A DNA stretch of 64,000 nt from an uncultured Acetatifactor sp. (GCA_910585015.1 CAJUCT010000020.1:11118-75117), one strand, 5' to 3'; shown: positions 17,147 through 25,440, counted from the stretch's first letter. Translations and numbers: made by a program. The notes: generated from the letters alone by a model not told the origin.

Positions 17147-18433
17147 TTATTTTACAACGATATCACCGCTTCCGGTGGTCAGGCTTACCTGGCAGGCGCC
17201 GTTTCCATAGGAGGAGTTGAACATGCGGCCAGAAACTTCGTATCCCCTTATACTCATGTCACCGCTGCCGGTGCGGGATGCGATGGAGGCCCCTTCGATC
17301 CAACTCAAATCCAGGTTGATATCACCGCTTCCGGCAATCATATGAATATTATTGGTTCTCGCGCTTGCCGCCAGCTCAATGTCTCCGCTGCCGGTCTTGA
17401 CCTCAACGGCTTCCATATCCGTCTGTAACTCCACTTCCCCGCTGCCTGCCGCCGCATTCAGTTCCCGGCCCCGGATATTCTCGGCATCAATGTCTCCGCT
17501 GCCGGAGCGCAAGTCAGCCCTGTCGCACGCAATATTCACCAGTTCCTGTTCCCCGCTGGCAGTCTGCACTTTCAGCAGTCCCGCCTCCAACCTATCCGTG
17601 CTCACATCGCCGCTGGAAGTGTGCAGGTAGACCTTTGCCGCCGATATACGCCGGGCCGCCAGATTCCCGCTGGTGGTTTGGATTTCGATCTCCGTATCCT
17701 CGTCCAACTGCATGGCAATACCGGATACTTCCACATCGCCGCTCTGGGTTTTGCCGAAGAACTTTTTGCAGTCCACGTCCTCAATCCTCAGATCCCCGCT
17801 GATACACTGGGTTTCCAGTTTCTGTGTCTGTATTCCCCGAATCCGCAAATCTCCGCTGGTATTGTCTATCTCTATGGCAGGAAGCCCTGCGGGGATCTGC
17901 ACATTTAAATGAATATCACCGCTGGACCAGCCGGCGAATTGGTTAAATACAGATAAAACATCCCAGATGGATTCCGGAGCGGAGTCCTCGTGGCGGTCTG
18001 GTCCCTTGCGCTCTTTTACCCCCGCGTAAAATACACCGTCCCGCTCATACTGGTAAAATTGGTAGCGCATCTTCTGGGCTTTACTGCCGCAGTTATCATA
18101 GTCGATCCTGATCCGGTCGTCCGCCGAAGCTGTTATCTCCACATCCGCCAGCAGTCCCTCTATAACCACCGCCCGGTAGAGTTGTTCATAGTTGTTGCTC
18201 TGATTGGCCTGGCTCTCCATAATTTCCAGTTCCTGCTTCAAATCCTCCTCCGAGAACTCCTTCAGCATATCATCAATATTGCCCAACTCCGCAATGATAT
18301 CCTCCTCTCTGCGTCCCTCCGCCAGGCCCTCCGCAAAGTGCTGTTCATAATCCTCCAGAATCTCCATCTCCAAAGCCCTGTTATAATGCTGTAACTTCTC
18401 CCGCAATGCATTCATATATTCTGATTTTGTCAT
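17147..18433 (-). CDS. HAAS (DUF1700) and DUF4097 domain protein, envelope-stress type
   Basis: A 428-residue protein. Its first about 90 residues form the helical HAAS/DUF1700 domain (MTKSEYMNALREKL; EDYEQHFAEG). The rest is a DUF4097/LiaG-like right-handed beta-helix built of about 20-residue rungs, nearly all carrying the recurring SGD or SGE motif (SSGDIHLNVQ, TSGDLRIRG, QSGDVEVSG). There is no membrane helix or signal peptide, so it is probably cytoplasmic, unlike many family members. It follows padR by 73 bp, and padR/HAAS pairs are a recurrent envelope-stress arrangement. ATG 18433 follows AAAGGAG. Exact role unknown. Confidence 0.85.
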   Translation of the reverse strand: MTKSEYMNALREKLQHYNRALEMEILEDYEQHFAEGLAEGRREEDIIAELGNIDDMLKEFSEEDLKQELEIMESQANQSNNYEQLYRAVVIEGLLADVEITASADDRIRIDYDNCGSKAQKMRYQFYQYERDGVFYAGVKERKGPDRHEDSAPESIWDVLSVFNQFAGWSSGDIHLNVQIPAGLPAIEIDNTSGDLRIRGIQTQKLETQCISGDLRIEDVDCKKFFGKTQSGDVEVSGIAMQLDEDTEIEIQTTSGNLAARRISAAKVYLHTSSGDVSTDRLEAGLLKVQTASGEQELVNIACDRADLRSGSGDIDAENIRGRELNAAAGSGEVELQTDMEAVEVKTGSGDIELAASARTNNIHMIAGSGDINLDLSWIEGASIASRTGSGDMSIRGYEVSGRMFNSSYGNGACQVSLTTGSGDIVVK

Positions 18434-18506
18434 AACTGCTCCTTTCCTGCAAATCCTAAATTTCTTCTTCACATATTTCGGGACAGGCATAAGCCCAACC
18501 TGTGTC

Positions 18507-18815
18507 CTATTTTCTCACCAGACGGTTCACTGCCGTCTGGAACTGTTCCCATTCCTGCAACATAGCCTGCTGGTATTCTCTGCCCTTCTGTGTAAGCTGG
18601 TAATATTTCCGGGCCGGGCCTGACTCCGACTCCACCAGATAGGTGGTCACATAGGCATCCTCCTTAAGTCTTCGCAGAATCGGATACAGGGTCCCGCTGG
18701 CAATGGACATTTCCTCAGAGATCCTCTCTGTCAGTTCGTAGCCATACTTATCGCCGCTCACCAGTTGAGACAGTACGCATAACTCCAGGGCACCCTTTTT
18801 TAACTGTGTGTTCAT
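18507..18815 (-). CDS. PadR family transcriptional regulator
   Basis: A 102-residue winged-helix repressor of the short PadR class. It starts MNTQLKKGALELCVLSQL and has the typical SGTLYPILRRLKEDAYV recognition region and GPARKYYQLTQKGREY wing. ATG 18815 follows AAAGGAGG; the frame extends upstream through a family B element but lacks a second ribosome site. It is the first gene of a two-gene unit with the HAAS/DUF4097 protein, which it probably represses together with itself. Confidence 0.93.
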   Translation of the reverse strand: MNTQLKKGALELCVLSQLVSGDKYGYELTERISEEMSIASGTLYPILRRLKEDAYVTTYLVESESGPARKYYQLTQKGREYQQAMLQEWEQFQTAVNRLVRK

Positions 18816-18840
18816 GATATTCCTCCTTTCTATATAAAGT

Positions 18841-18984
18841 CCCCAGGCGATTGCGAAACACCCTTTCTGGTAACAGTGGACGGGCAATATATACAAAATA
18901 GGGGGCGACCTGCCACTGCGTCGGAGTTCGTTTTTGTATATATTGACCGGCAACGTCACTTGCAGAGAACATTTCGTAATTGCC
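18841..18984 (-). mobile_element. Family B palindromic element (MITE-like), copy 1, in the padR leader
   Basis: Non-coding element of 144 bp with terminal inverted repeats AGGCGATTGCGAAA and (complement) AGGCAATTACGAAA and an inner pair CAATATATACAAAA / TTTTGTATATATTG. It is flanked by the direct repeat TATAAAGT (18833-18840 and 18985-18992), which extends to 11 bp with one mismatch. It interrupts what looks like the tail of a family A element: ATGCGGAACT lies on one side and the padR ribosome site on the other. Copy 2 is at 41755. Confidence 0.8.
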
Positions 18985-19027
18985 TATAAAGTTCCGCATG
19001 TTTCCTATAACTTAATTCATTTAGAAG

Positions 19028-19056
19028 ATTGTATCACATGCTATTGTTTAATGCAA
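19028..19056 (-). promoter_or_regulatory. Promoter P2 of padR
   Basis: Minus-strand TTGCAT (19051-19056), 17-bp spacer, TACAAT (19028-19033) with an upstream TG. The spacer contains ATAGCATGTGA, which is also in P1, so the shared sequence may be the PadR operator. Confidence 0.65.
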
Positions 19057-19221
19057 TATACCAGGGCAAAAAAAATCATCTCCTCCTGTTACTCCCACAC
19101 ATCCGCTCTTCAGCCATCCATTGGCGCTGCTCACGCTCTCCACCGACTGTCTGTCGCAGCTTTCCCATGCCTGCTGCCTGTCAACGCTGTTCCTCTTCTT
19201 CATGCTGTCCTGCTTTTTCAT
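19048..19221 (-). CDS. Possible 57-residue small protein upstream of padR
   Basis: Frame with ATG at 19221, preceded by AGGAGG 11 bases upstream and by promoter P1 about 60 bp upstream. The product is Lys/Gln/Ser-rich (starting MKKQDSMKKRNSVDRQQ) with no recognised domain or membrane helix. Its stop lies inside promoter P2 of padR. Promoter and ribosome site support expression, but there is no family evidence; it could equally be a non-coding leader. Confidence 0.3.
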   Translation of the reverse strand: MKKQDSMKKRNSVDRQQAWESCDRQSVESVSSANGWLKSGCVGVTGGDDFFCPGILH

Positions 19222-19283
19222 ATCCTCTTGCTCCTCCTGTCTGTGTTCCGTGCATTTTCTGTGTTACTCTCTTTATGTAGATG

Positions 19284-19312
19284 AGTATATCACATGCTAT
19301 TATATATTGCAA
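19284..19312 (-). promoter_or_regulatory. Promoter P1, duplicate of the padR promoter
   Basis: Minus-strand TTGCAA (19307-19312), 17-bp spacer, TATACT (19284-19289). The spacer shares ATAGCATGTGA with P2 in the same position relative to the -10 element. Confidence 0.65.
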
Positions 19313-19343
19313 GATACTAAATAAAATTTTTTTGAAAATTTTA

Positions 19344-19374
19344 AGGCAAGGTCTTCCTACGGAAAACCTTGCCT
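19344..19374 (-). terminator. Terminator of the alpha/beta hydrolase gene
   Basis: Stem AGGCAAGGT / ACCTTGCCT followed on the minus strand by TTAAAATTTT, 20 bp after the stop codon. Confidence 0.75.
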
Positions 19375-19393
19375 GTACCAACAGTCATTCAAG

Positions 19394-20230
19394 TCAGGGA
19401 AAAAGCCCCTCCAGCCAGGTGTGTGCCAGACTGATCCAACTGGCGCATTCCGGCCGGATACAGTTGCCGTCCGAGGTCTGGGTGAGGGATGTGGCCAGAG
19501 CCAGTCCGTGGCCGCCCCGGGGGTACATGTGGAACTCCGTGGGGATGCCTGCCCGGCGCAGGGCGCTCACCAGCAGCAGCGAGTTTTCCACAGGTACAGA
19601 CTGGTCCTCGTAGGTATGCCAGACAAAAGTGGGCGGTACATCGGCGCTCACCTGCTTCTCCAGAGAAACCTGTTCCAGCAATTCATCCTGTCCCGGCAAA
19701 TCCCCCAGCAGGCTCTCAAAAGAACCCCTGTGGGCAAATTCCCCGGAAGAGATCACCGGATAACAAAGCAGCAGGCCGTTGGGGCGCAGCAGACTGTGCT
19801 CCGGATCTTTGTCCGCAATACCCGCACGCTCTCTGAGCCAGTCCCTGTCCCAAAACATGGCAAAGCTGGCTGCCAGGTGTCCCCCTGCCGAGCAGCCCTG
19901 AATCACAAGCTTGTCCGTCTTTACATGCCACTGCTCCGCATGTTCCCGGATCAGCTTTACACTGGCTGCCAGTTCCAATAGCGACGTGGGATACCGGGAC
20001 GGGGCACAGGAATACCGCAGCACCGCCGCATGATATCCCATGGCCAGAAATTGCAGTGCCATGGATTCCGCCTCTCTGTCAGAAGTATATGCATAACCGC
20101 CCCCGGGACAAAGCAGTATCAATGGCCTCTCCCGCATCGCCAGCGAATCCGAGTAGTCTTGTATATAAGTTACCAGATGGGCATTCGGCTGAGATCCTTC
20201 CACCTGTAGCGAAAACACTTCATGTATCAT
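19394..20230 (-). CDS. Alpha/beta hydrolase (acetyl-xylan esterase / BD-FAE-like)
   Basis: Cytoplasmic serine esterase of 278 residues. Oxyanion-hole motif CPGGGY near residue 41, nucleophile elbow GCSAGG near 112, catalytic Asp in HTYEDQSVP near 208 and catalytic His in RGGHGLA near 240. No signal peptide. The family usually removes acetyl groups from short sugars or oligosaccharides; the true substrate cannot be read. It lies between proS and its own terminator, with a degenerate family A element upstream. Confidence 0.85.
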   Translation of the reverse strand: MIHEVFSLQVEGSQPNAHLVTYIQDYSDSLAMRERPLILLCPGGGYAYTSDREAESMALQFLAMGYHAAVLRYSCAPSRYPTSLLELAASVKLIREHAEQWHVKTDKLVIQGCSAGGHLAASFAMFWDRDWLRERAGIADKDPEHSLLRPNGLLLCYPVISSGEFAHRGSFESLLGDLPGQDELLEQVSLEKQVSADVPPTFVWHTYEDQSVPVENSLLLVSALRRAGIPTEFHMYPRGGHGLALATSLTQTSDGNCIRPECASWISLAHTWLEGLFP

Positions 20231-20247
20231 TCCTGCCTCCTATTCTT

Positions 20248-20326
20248 AGTTCTGCATATTCCCTCCCGGCACACAAGTCCGATGATCAATATATGGCCGC
20301 TTTCAGGTATGCAAGTCCATTTTCCG
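20248..20326 (-). repeat. Degenerate family A element between proS and the hydrolase gene
   Basis: The gene-proximal half is recognisable (AGTTCTGCATATTCCC, then CACACA and GGCCGCTT). The distal half has diverged or was deleted, ending at the proS stop codon. Orientation is the same as at other loci. Confidence 0.6.
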
Positions 20327-20328
20327 CT

Positions 20329-21762
20329 TTAATATGCCTTCCCCCAGTATACCATCTTCTTGGCGGGCTTGCCGCAGCAGACGCAGGTATCGGCCAGCTG
20401 CTCCTGGACAAAGGGCATACAGCGGCTGGTAACACTCATTTTCTCCTTGATCAGATCCTCACATGCCTGTTCGCCGCACCACATGGCCTTGACAAAACCA
20501 GTCTTCTCCGCGAATATCCTCTGAAATTCCTCAAAGTCTCTGGCCTCATAGGTGTGGGCATCCCGGTGCGTCCTGGCCCGCTCCAGCATTTCCCTCTGGA
20601 TAGTCTCCATCAGCTCTCCTGCCTTTTCCTCCAGCCGATCTAGTTCCACCTCCAGCTTTTCCCTGGTGTCACGGCGACAGATCACGCATTTTCCGGCCTC
20701 GATATCCTTGGGACCGATCTCTACGCGAATGGGGTAGCCTCTCATCTCAGCTTCCGCAAACTTATAACCGGGGGTCTTGTCCGTATCATCTACTTTTACC
20801 CGGAATTTCCCCTTCAGCCTGTCACGCAGTTCATATGCTTTATCCAGCACTCCCTCTTTTTTCTGCTGAATGGGTACGATGCAGATCTGGATGGGTGCCA
20901 CTCTGGGAGGCATCACCAGGCCCTCGTTGTCGCCATGGACCATAATTATGGCGCCGATAAGCCGGGTGGTCATACCCCAGGAGGTCTGATGTACATACTT
21001 TAGTGTATTGTCCTTGTCCGCATACTGGATCTCAAAAGCCTGAGCGAAACCGTCTCCAAAATTGTGGGTGGTGCCGGACTGCAGGGCTTTGCCATCATGC
21101 ATCAGGGCCTCGATGGTATAGGTGGCCACTGCGCCGGCAAATTTCTCTTTCTCGGTCTTTTGGCCCTTGATCACAGGGATGGCCAGCACTTCCTCACAGA
21201 AATCCGCATACACATTCAGCATCTGAACAGTTCTTTCCTCCGCCTCCCGGGCCGTGGCATGAGCCGTGTGTCCCTCCTGCCACAGAAATTCTCTGGAGCG
21301 CAGGAAAGGTCTGGTCTCCTTCTCCCAGCGCACCACGGAACACCACTGGTTATATACCTTGGGCAAATCCCGATAAGAGTGAATGTCATTTTTATAGAAA
21401 TCGCAAAACAGAGTCTCCGAAGTAGGACGCACACACAGGCGTTCCTGCAGGGGCTGTAAGCCGCCCTGTGTCACCCAGGCCACTTCCGGCGCAAAGCCCT
21501 CCACATGATCCTTCTCCTTTTGGAGCAATGACTCAGGGATAAACATGGGCAGATATACATTCTGCACCCCTGTCTCCTTGAACCGGGCATCCAGCTGCTG
21601 CTGGATCAGTTCCCAGATTGCATACCCCGCAGGCTTGATCACCATACAGCCTTTGACGCTGGTATAGTCAATCAGTTCCGCTTTCTTCACCACATCCGTG
21701 TACCATTGTGCGAAATCCTCCTCCATGGAGGTAATCGCTTCCACCATTTTCTTGTCTGCCAT
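20329..21762 (-). CDS. proS: Prolyl-tRNA synthetase, archaeal/eukaryotic-type
   Basis: Charges tRNA-Pro with proline. At 477 residues without the INS editing domain it is the short archaeal/eukaryote-like form. Class II motifs are visible: motif 2 region VRWEKETRPFLRSREFLWQEGHTAH near residue 143 and motif 3 region GMTTRLIGAIIMVHGD near 263, followed by an anticodon-binding domain (RVEIGPKDIEAGKCVICRRDT) and a C-terminal zinc-type domain (CVCCGKPAKK). Expression is controlled by a T-box leader upstream. A family A element lies between the T-box terminator and the ribosome site. Confidence 0.96.
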   Translation of the reverse strand: MADKKMVEAITSMEEDFAQWYTDVVKKAELIDYTSVKGCMVIKPAGYAIWELIQQQLDARFKETGVQNVYLPMFIPESLLQKEKDHVEGFAPEVAWVTQGGLQPLQERLCVRPTSETLFCDFYKNDIHSYRDLPKVYNQWCSVVRWEKETRPFLRSREFLWQEGHTAHATAREAEERTVQMLNVYADFCEEVLAIPVIKGQKTEKEKFAGAVATYTIEALMHDGKALQSGTTHNFGDGFAQAFEIQYADKDNTLKYVHQTSWGMTTRLIGAIIMVHGDNEGLVMPPRVAPIQICIVPIQQKKEGVLDKAYELRDRLKGKFRVKVDDTDKTPGYKFAEAEMRGYPIRVEIGPKDIEAGKCVICRRDTREKLEVELDRLEEKAGELMETIQREMLERARTHRDAHTYEARDFEEFQRIFAEKTGFVKAMWCGEQACEDLIKEKMSVTSRCMPFVQEQLADTCVCCGKPAKKMVYWGKAY

Positions 21763-21782
21763 AATCCTGTCTCCTTATTTTA

Positions 21783-21886
21783 AGTTCCGCATATTCCCCC
21801 TCAGCACACATGGGCGGTGAGCAATATCCGGCCCCTCAGGCGTCCGTATCTTGCTCAGTGTACTTTTCGGGAATATGCTGTTTTTA
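21783..21886 (-). repeat. Family A palindromic element in the proS leader
   Basis: Single copy with arms GCATATTCCC / GGGAATATGC and an inner stem GAGCAATATCCGG / CCGTATCTTGCTC. It begins immediately after the T-box terminator T run and ends ATGCGGAACT before AAGGAG, so it is transcribed only when the T-box reads through. Confidence 0.85.
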
Positions 21887-22248
21887 AATGCGCGGCCTGC
21901 AATACAAAAGGGTAGTACGCCGCAGATCCCATCCCTTTTCAGGGACCGAATCCTCGGCGGTACCACCCTTATTAATGTGCGTACTTAACGGGGAAATGTC
22001 CCCGAAAGTCCAACATTCTGCTTCTCCTGCCGCTAACGCCGGCGCTGCGCTGTATTTCCCTGGCTGTCATATCTCCAGGCTCACACAGGACTCCGAGGCA
22101 GGTTCCGGTAGCTTCGCATAAGGGCCTCCCACCGATGGCCCTCTCTCTGGAATACTCCCCTTGCCGTACTATTCCTCTTCTCCGTCTGTACTCTATGTCC
22201 GACCGGCCCGCCCCAGCAATTTCTGCGACTGGCCTGCCGTCTCGCTTT
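21887..22248 (-). promoter_or_regulatory. T-box riboswitch (tRNA-Pro-sensing leader) of proS
   Basis: The leader carries the conserved T-box sequence AAGGGTGGTACCGC (about 21957-21970 read on the minus strand), stem I features such as the AGAGAG segment near 22143-22148, and a terminator. In the terminator GGGTGGTACCGCCGAGGATTC pairs with GGGATCTGCGGCGTACTACCC, followed by TTTTGTATT (about 21901-21970). Uncharged tRNA-Pro should favour the antiterminator. A CCG triplet near 22106-22108 is a possible Pro specifier codon, but I did not fold stem I to prove it. Confidence 0.9.
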
Positions 22249-22254
22249 GACTCG

Positions 22255-22283
22255 ATTGTAGTTCACATCTGTTTTTTTGTCAA
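22255..22283 (-). promoter_or_regulatory. Sigma-A promoter of the proS T-box leader
   Basis: Consensus TTGACA (22278-22283), 17-bp spacer and TACAAT (22255-22260) on the minus strand; start of transcription is expected near 22248. Confidence 0.85.
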
Positions 22284-22354
22284 GTATAAATCGTTGCTTC
22301 TCAACGGTTATTTTTTCTATTCTGAAAACTTTCCCTATTCGTGGCAGACTGCTT

Positions 22355-23254
22355 TTATATTTTGCCAAATATCATCCTGTTTCCGCCTCTCCAAGTCTCT
22401 CCCGGAGCCGCTGCCTGGGTGTGGGGGCGCTGTGCCAGTTCTCCTTCATACCCGGCAAAGTCACAGATGCCGTACCAGGGCTCCAGACATACGTAGCCCG
22501 CGCCGCTGTCGGGATGGCTCCAGATTCCCCATACGGGGGCATCACATTCCACCCGCACGTATTCCCGGCCTTCCGCATCACACAACGCTGCCGCCGTAAT
22601 GCCCTCTTTGTCAAAGATCAGCGCATCCCCGGCAAACAGTTCCTCCGTGACTGCAAAGCTGCCGCTCTCAAGCTGTACAGGCAGCAACTCTTCCGTTATG
22701 ACACCCTTGTTATTGAGTCGCAGACTGTACAGTTCCGCATCGGGCTCCACACCGTACAGCTTAATCCTCTGGCCCACCCTGCTGCCCTTTCGGTCCGCTT
22801 TTCCCGGCGGGCAGGCGAAAGCGGCATGGCCTCCCACAGAAAAATACATGGGCTTATCCCCGGTATTTTTCACCCACCACTCCTCCCTGATACCGTCGGC
22901 CTGGAGGATATAGGCAATCTCCAGCACAAAAGAAAAGGGATATTTTTCCCTGGTGGCATCGGTGTCCTGTACACAAAAGCGAATGCTGTCATCAGTCTGC
23001 TCCGCCACCCTATACTCAACCCGCTGCCCAAAGCCATGCTTATCCGCCGGAAATACCCTGCCCTCATAGATAAACCGCTCTTTCTCCAGTTTCCCGATAA
23101 AGGGAAAGAGAAACGGCGCCGTCTTACCCCAAAAAGCGGGATCTCCGCTCCACATGTGCTCCAGTTCCAGCTTTTTGTCCCACACGGACTTAATCTCCGC
23201 GCCCATGCTCTCCAATACAACCTTAAATCTTTCATTTTCCAGTATATACTTCAT
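22355..23254 (-). CDS. Aldose 1-epimerase family protein (LacX-like)
   Basis: About 299 residues of the galactose-mutarotase fold, LacX/YihR-like subgroup. Family residues include FPFIGKL near 50, GFGQRVEY near 74 (active-site His nearby in DKHGFG), a conserved SVGGHAAFACP near 140 and CLEPWYGICDF near 255. It would interconvert anomers of a sugar or sugar phosphate in the cytoplasm. ATG 23254 follows GGAGG by five bases. No other sugar gene is adjacent, so the substrate is unknown. Confidence 0.85.
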   Translation of the reverse strand: MKYILENERFKVVLESMGAEIKSVWDKKLELEHMWSGDPAFWGKTAPFLFPFIGKLEKERFIYEGRVFPADKHGFGQRVEYRVAEQTDDSIRFCVQDTDATREKYPFSFVLEIAYILQADGIREEWWVKNTGDKPMYFSVGGHAAFACPPGKADRKGSRVGQRIKLYGVEPDAELYSLRLNNKGVITEELLPVQLESGSFAVTEELFAGDALIFDKEGITAAALCDAEGREYVRVECDAPVWGIWSHPDSGAGYVCLEPWYGICDFAGYEGELAQRPHTQAAAPGETWRGGNRMIFGKI

Positions 23255-23346
23255 GTCTGCCTCCATCTGTCCGCCATATCCAGCATCGGCTCGCGCTTCG
23301 CTTTCAGCACAGGTTGACCTGTGCTATTACATTAATGTATATCTCT

Positions 23347-25293
23347 CTATTCTACCAACGCCTGCAGCTGCCGCTTTACCTCCCCAGAGGACTCCAGAAT
23401 CTTCTCGTTGGATGAGTTGATCTGTGCGGACACTGCTGCCAGTTCTCCTGTCTTGTCATTGATGCCGGTTACCACATCCGCCAGATACCGGGCCTGGCTC
23501 TGCACCTGTGATACCGCCTCCAAAATCTTGGCCTGAGTATCGCTGCTGCGGGACGCGGTCTCCTTAGAATCTGAGGCCAGCTTGTTGATCTCCCCCGCCA
23601 CCACCGCGAAGCCCTTGCCCGCCTCACCGGCCCTGGCCGCCTCGATGGAGGCATTGAGAGCCAGCAGATTGGTCTGGGTGGCCACGGAAACCACCTCGTT
23701 ATTGTTGGCCGCCAATTTCTGGATCAGGGCATTGATGCTGAGCATGGAATCATTCAGACCGCTGCAGAAATTTGCCACCTCCAGTACATTGGCAGAAATC
23801 ACCTGACATTCTCTGGCGTTGGTCTCGTTGCCCTGGGCCATCTCATCTACCGCCTGATATACCATATCGAAACGTTTGTTGATCTCGTCAATGGTATCCA
23901 CGATCTTCTGATGCTGGCGGGCAATCCTTTCTTTCTCTGCCTCCACCTGCCCGGCCAGTTCCAACGCGTTGTTTTTCTCTGTTTCCACCTGGTCTTTCAG
24001 GTAATGAATGCAGTTGTCCCTGTAATTGAAGCCATTATAAATGGCGCAGGCCATCTCCTCACAGGTTCCATATCCGCAGCAGGAGCAGTTGATCCTGCGG
24101 GAGGACGGCGTATCCTTCCCCATCTCCATGTAGATGCGATTCAGTTCCGCCTCGCTGGGTGTTTTTGACAGACACTGGGCAGACTTATCCGTGTACTCGC
24201 ACAAATAATCCTCCAGCTTCAGATGAGAAAACTGTCTGTTCAGCGCTTTCAGTCTCTGTGCCGGTTTCAGGCGGCGGGACCAGGTGCTCTTAAAGCTGTC
24301 GTTCTTGCTGGCCGCCCTGATCCGCATCATCTCCATCAGCACGTCATCGGTGGCATTTTTTGCGTCCTCCGTGCCGGTACCATACAAGCATCCCTGGGCG
24401 CAGTTCAGCGCGTCAATAAACAGATAGGGGGTGTCATTTCCCGCAATGCGTTTTTTATTTTGCTCCAGATAATGGTACATATGACTCTCGCCCTCGCACT
24501 GCCGGATGTAGGCATCCTCACCCAGGAACCAGTACACGTTTTCCTTCAGGCCGCCGGGAGTGGGATAGACGGAGCCCAGCCCATACTCGATCTCGTCCTT
24601 GCAGGAAGGACCGGAAATATCGTGACACCTCACATACTTCATCAGATGGTCAAAAGTCACATTGTAGGAGATCAGCCCCTTGCCCCGTTTGGACTCAATC
24701 TCGTCTTTTTTGGCGATACAAGGGCTGATAAATGCCAGCTTATCCTGCACTTTCATCTCCTTGCGCACATACACCGCCGCGCACATCATGGGACTCTGCA
24801 CCGGCATCAACTTAGGAAGAAGCTGGGGCAAATAGTGTTCGATATAGTTGACCACCGCCGGGCAGGGCTGGGAGATTCCGCCCAGGAAATGGTATTTGCT
24901 TATGTAATTCAAGTAGGCCCAGGTGGTGATATCCGCCCCAAAGGACACGCTGATCATCCGATTCACACCCATCGCCTTCAGACCGCCCAGCACACTCTCG
25001 TATTCCCTGGGATAATTGGCCAGAAATGCCGGGGCAATCAGGATGGATATTCTCTCCCCCCTCTGCAGTGCCTGAAAAAAAGCCTCCGTATCATCCACAT
25101 ATTCCCTGGCGCCGTGCTCGCAGGCGTCAAAACAGGCGCCACAGGCCACACATTTCGCTCCGTCCACTTCGATGATATTTCGTCCATCCGGCTCCTGGCG
25201 GGCCACCATGGCCCCCATACAGCTGCAGACTCCAATACACTTATTGCAGCCCACACAATTATCGTTGGTTCTTACCAACCCTTCCTTCGTCAT
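23347..25293 (-). CDS. Soluble chemoreceptor with [FeFe]-hydrogenase-like sensory domain
   Basis: A 648-residue fusion. Order: two 4Fe-4S clusters (CVGCNKCIGVC and CVACGACFDAC, residues 13-56); an [FeFe]-hydrogenase large-subunit-like domain with H-cluster-type motifs PCPA (L1-like, near 134), PCIAKKDE (L2, near 184) and NCAQGCLYGTG (L3, near 298); a further Fe-S motif CSCCGYGTCEEMA near 394; a coiled coil; and a methyl-accepting signalling domain with the hairpin tip NLLALNASIEAARAGEAGKGFAVVA near 557. No membrane helix or signal peptide, so cytoplasmic. This domain set resembles putatively sensory group D-type hydrogenases; H2 or redox sensing is inference. ATG 25293 follows AGGAGG. Confidence 0.88.
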   Translation of the reverse strand: MTKEGLVRTNDNCVGCNKCIGVCSCMGAMVARQEPDGRNIIEVDGAKCVACGACFDACEHGAREYVDDTEAFFQALQRGERISILIAPAFLANYPREYESVLGGLKAMGVNRMISVSFGADITTWAYLNYISKYHFLGGISQPCPAVVNYIEHYLPQLLPKLMPVQSPMMCAAVYVRKEMKVQDKLAFISPCIAKKDEIESKRGKGLISYNVTFDHLMKYVRCHDISGPSCKDEIEYGLGSVYPTPGGLKENVYWFLGEDAYIRQCEGESHMYHYLEQNKKRIAGNDTPYLFIDALNCAQGCLYGTGTEDAKNATDDVLMEMMRIRAASKNDSFKSTWSRRLKPAQRLKALNRQFSHLKLEDYLCEYTDKSAQCLSKTPSEAELNRIYMEMGKDTPSSRRINCSCCGYGTCEEMACAIYNGFNYRDNCIHYLKDQVETEKNNALELAGQVEAEKERIARQHQKIVDTIDEINKRFDMVYQAVDEMAQGNETNARECQVISANVLEVANFCSGLNDSMLSINALIQKLAANNNEVVSVATQTNLLALNASIEAARAGEAGKGFAVVAGEINKLASDSKETASRSSDTQAKILEAVSQVQSQARYLADVVTGINDKTGELAAVSAQINSSNEKILESSGEVKRQLQALVE

Positions 25294-25440
25294 ATGCTCC
25301 TCCTTGCGCATATGGCAGTTCGCCTGCCCTCCTGCGCTGATGTGTGTTGGGAAGTGCCGCTTTTGGTATCTCACTTTACGATGAAATGTCTGCCCCATGC
25401 ACTCCCAAATATACAAGGTTTAAGGCAGTGTATTTGTTTG

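Noticed and set aside
18841..18984. Family B read as part of a longer PadR N-terminus
   Set aside because: The frame stays open through the element, but the resulting 48 residues are unlike any PadR and the ATG at 18815 has an ideal ribosome site.
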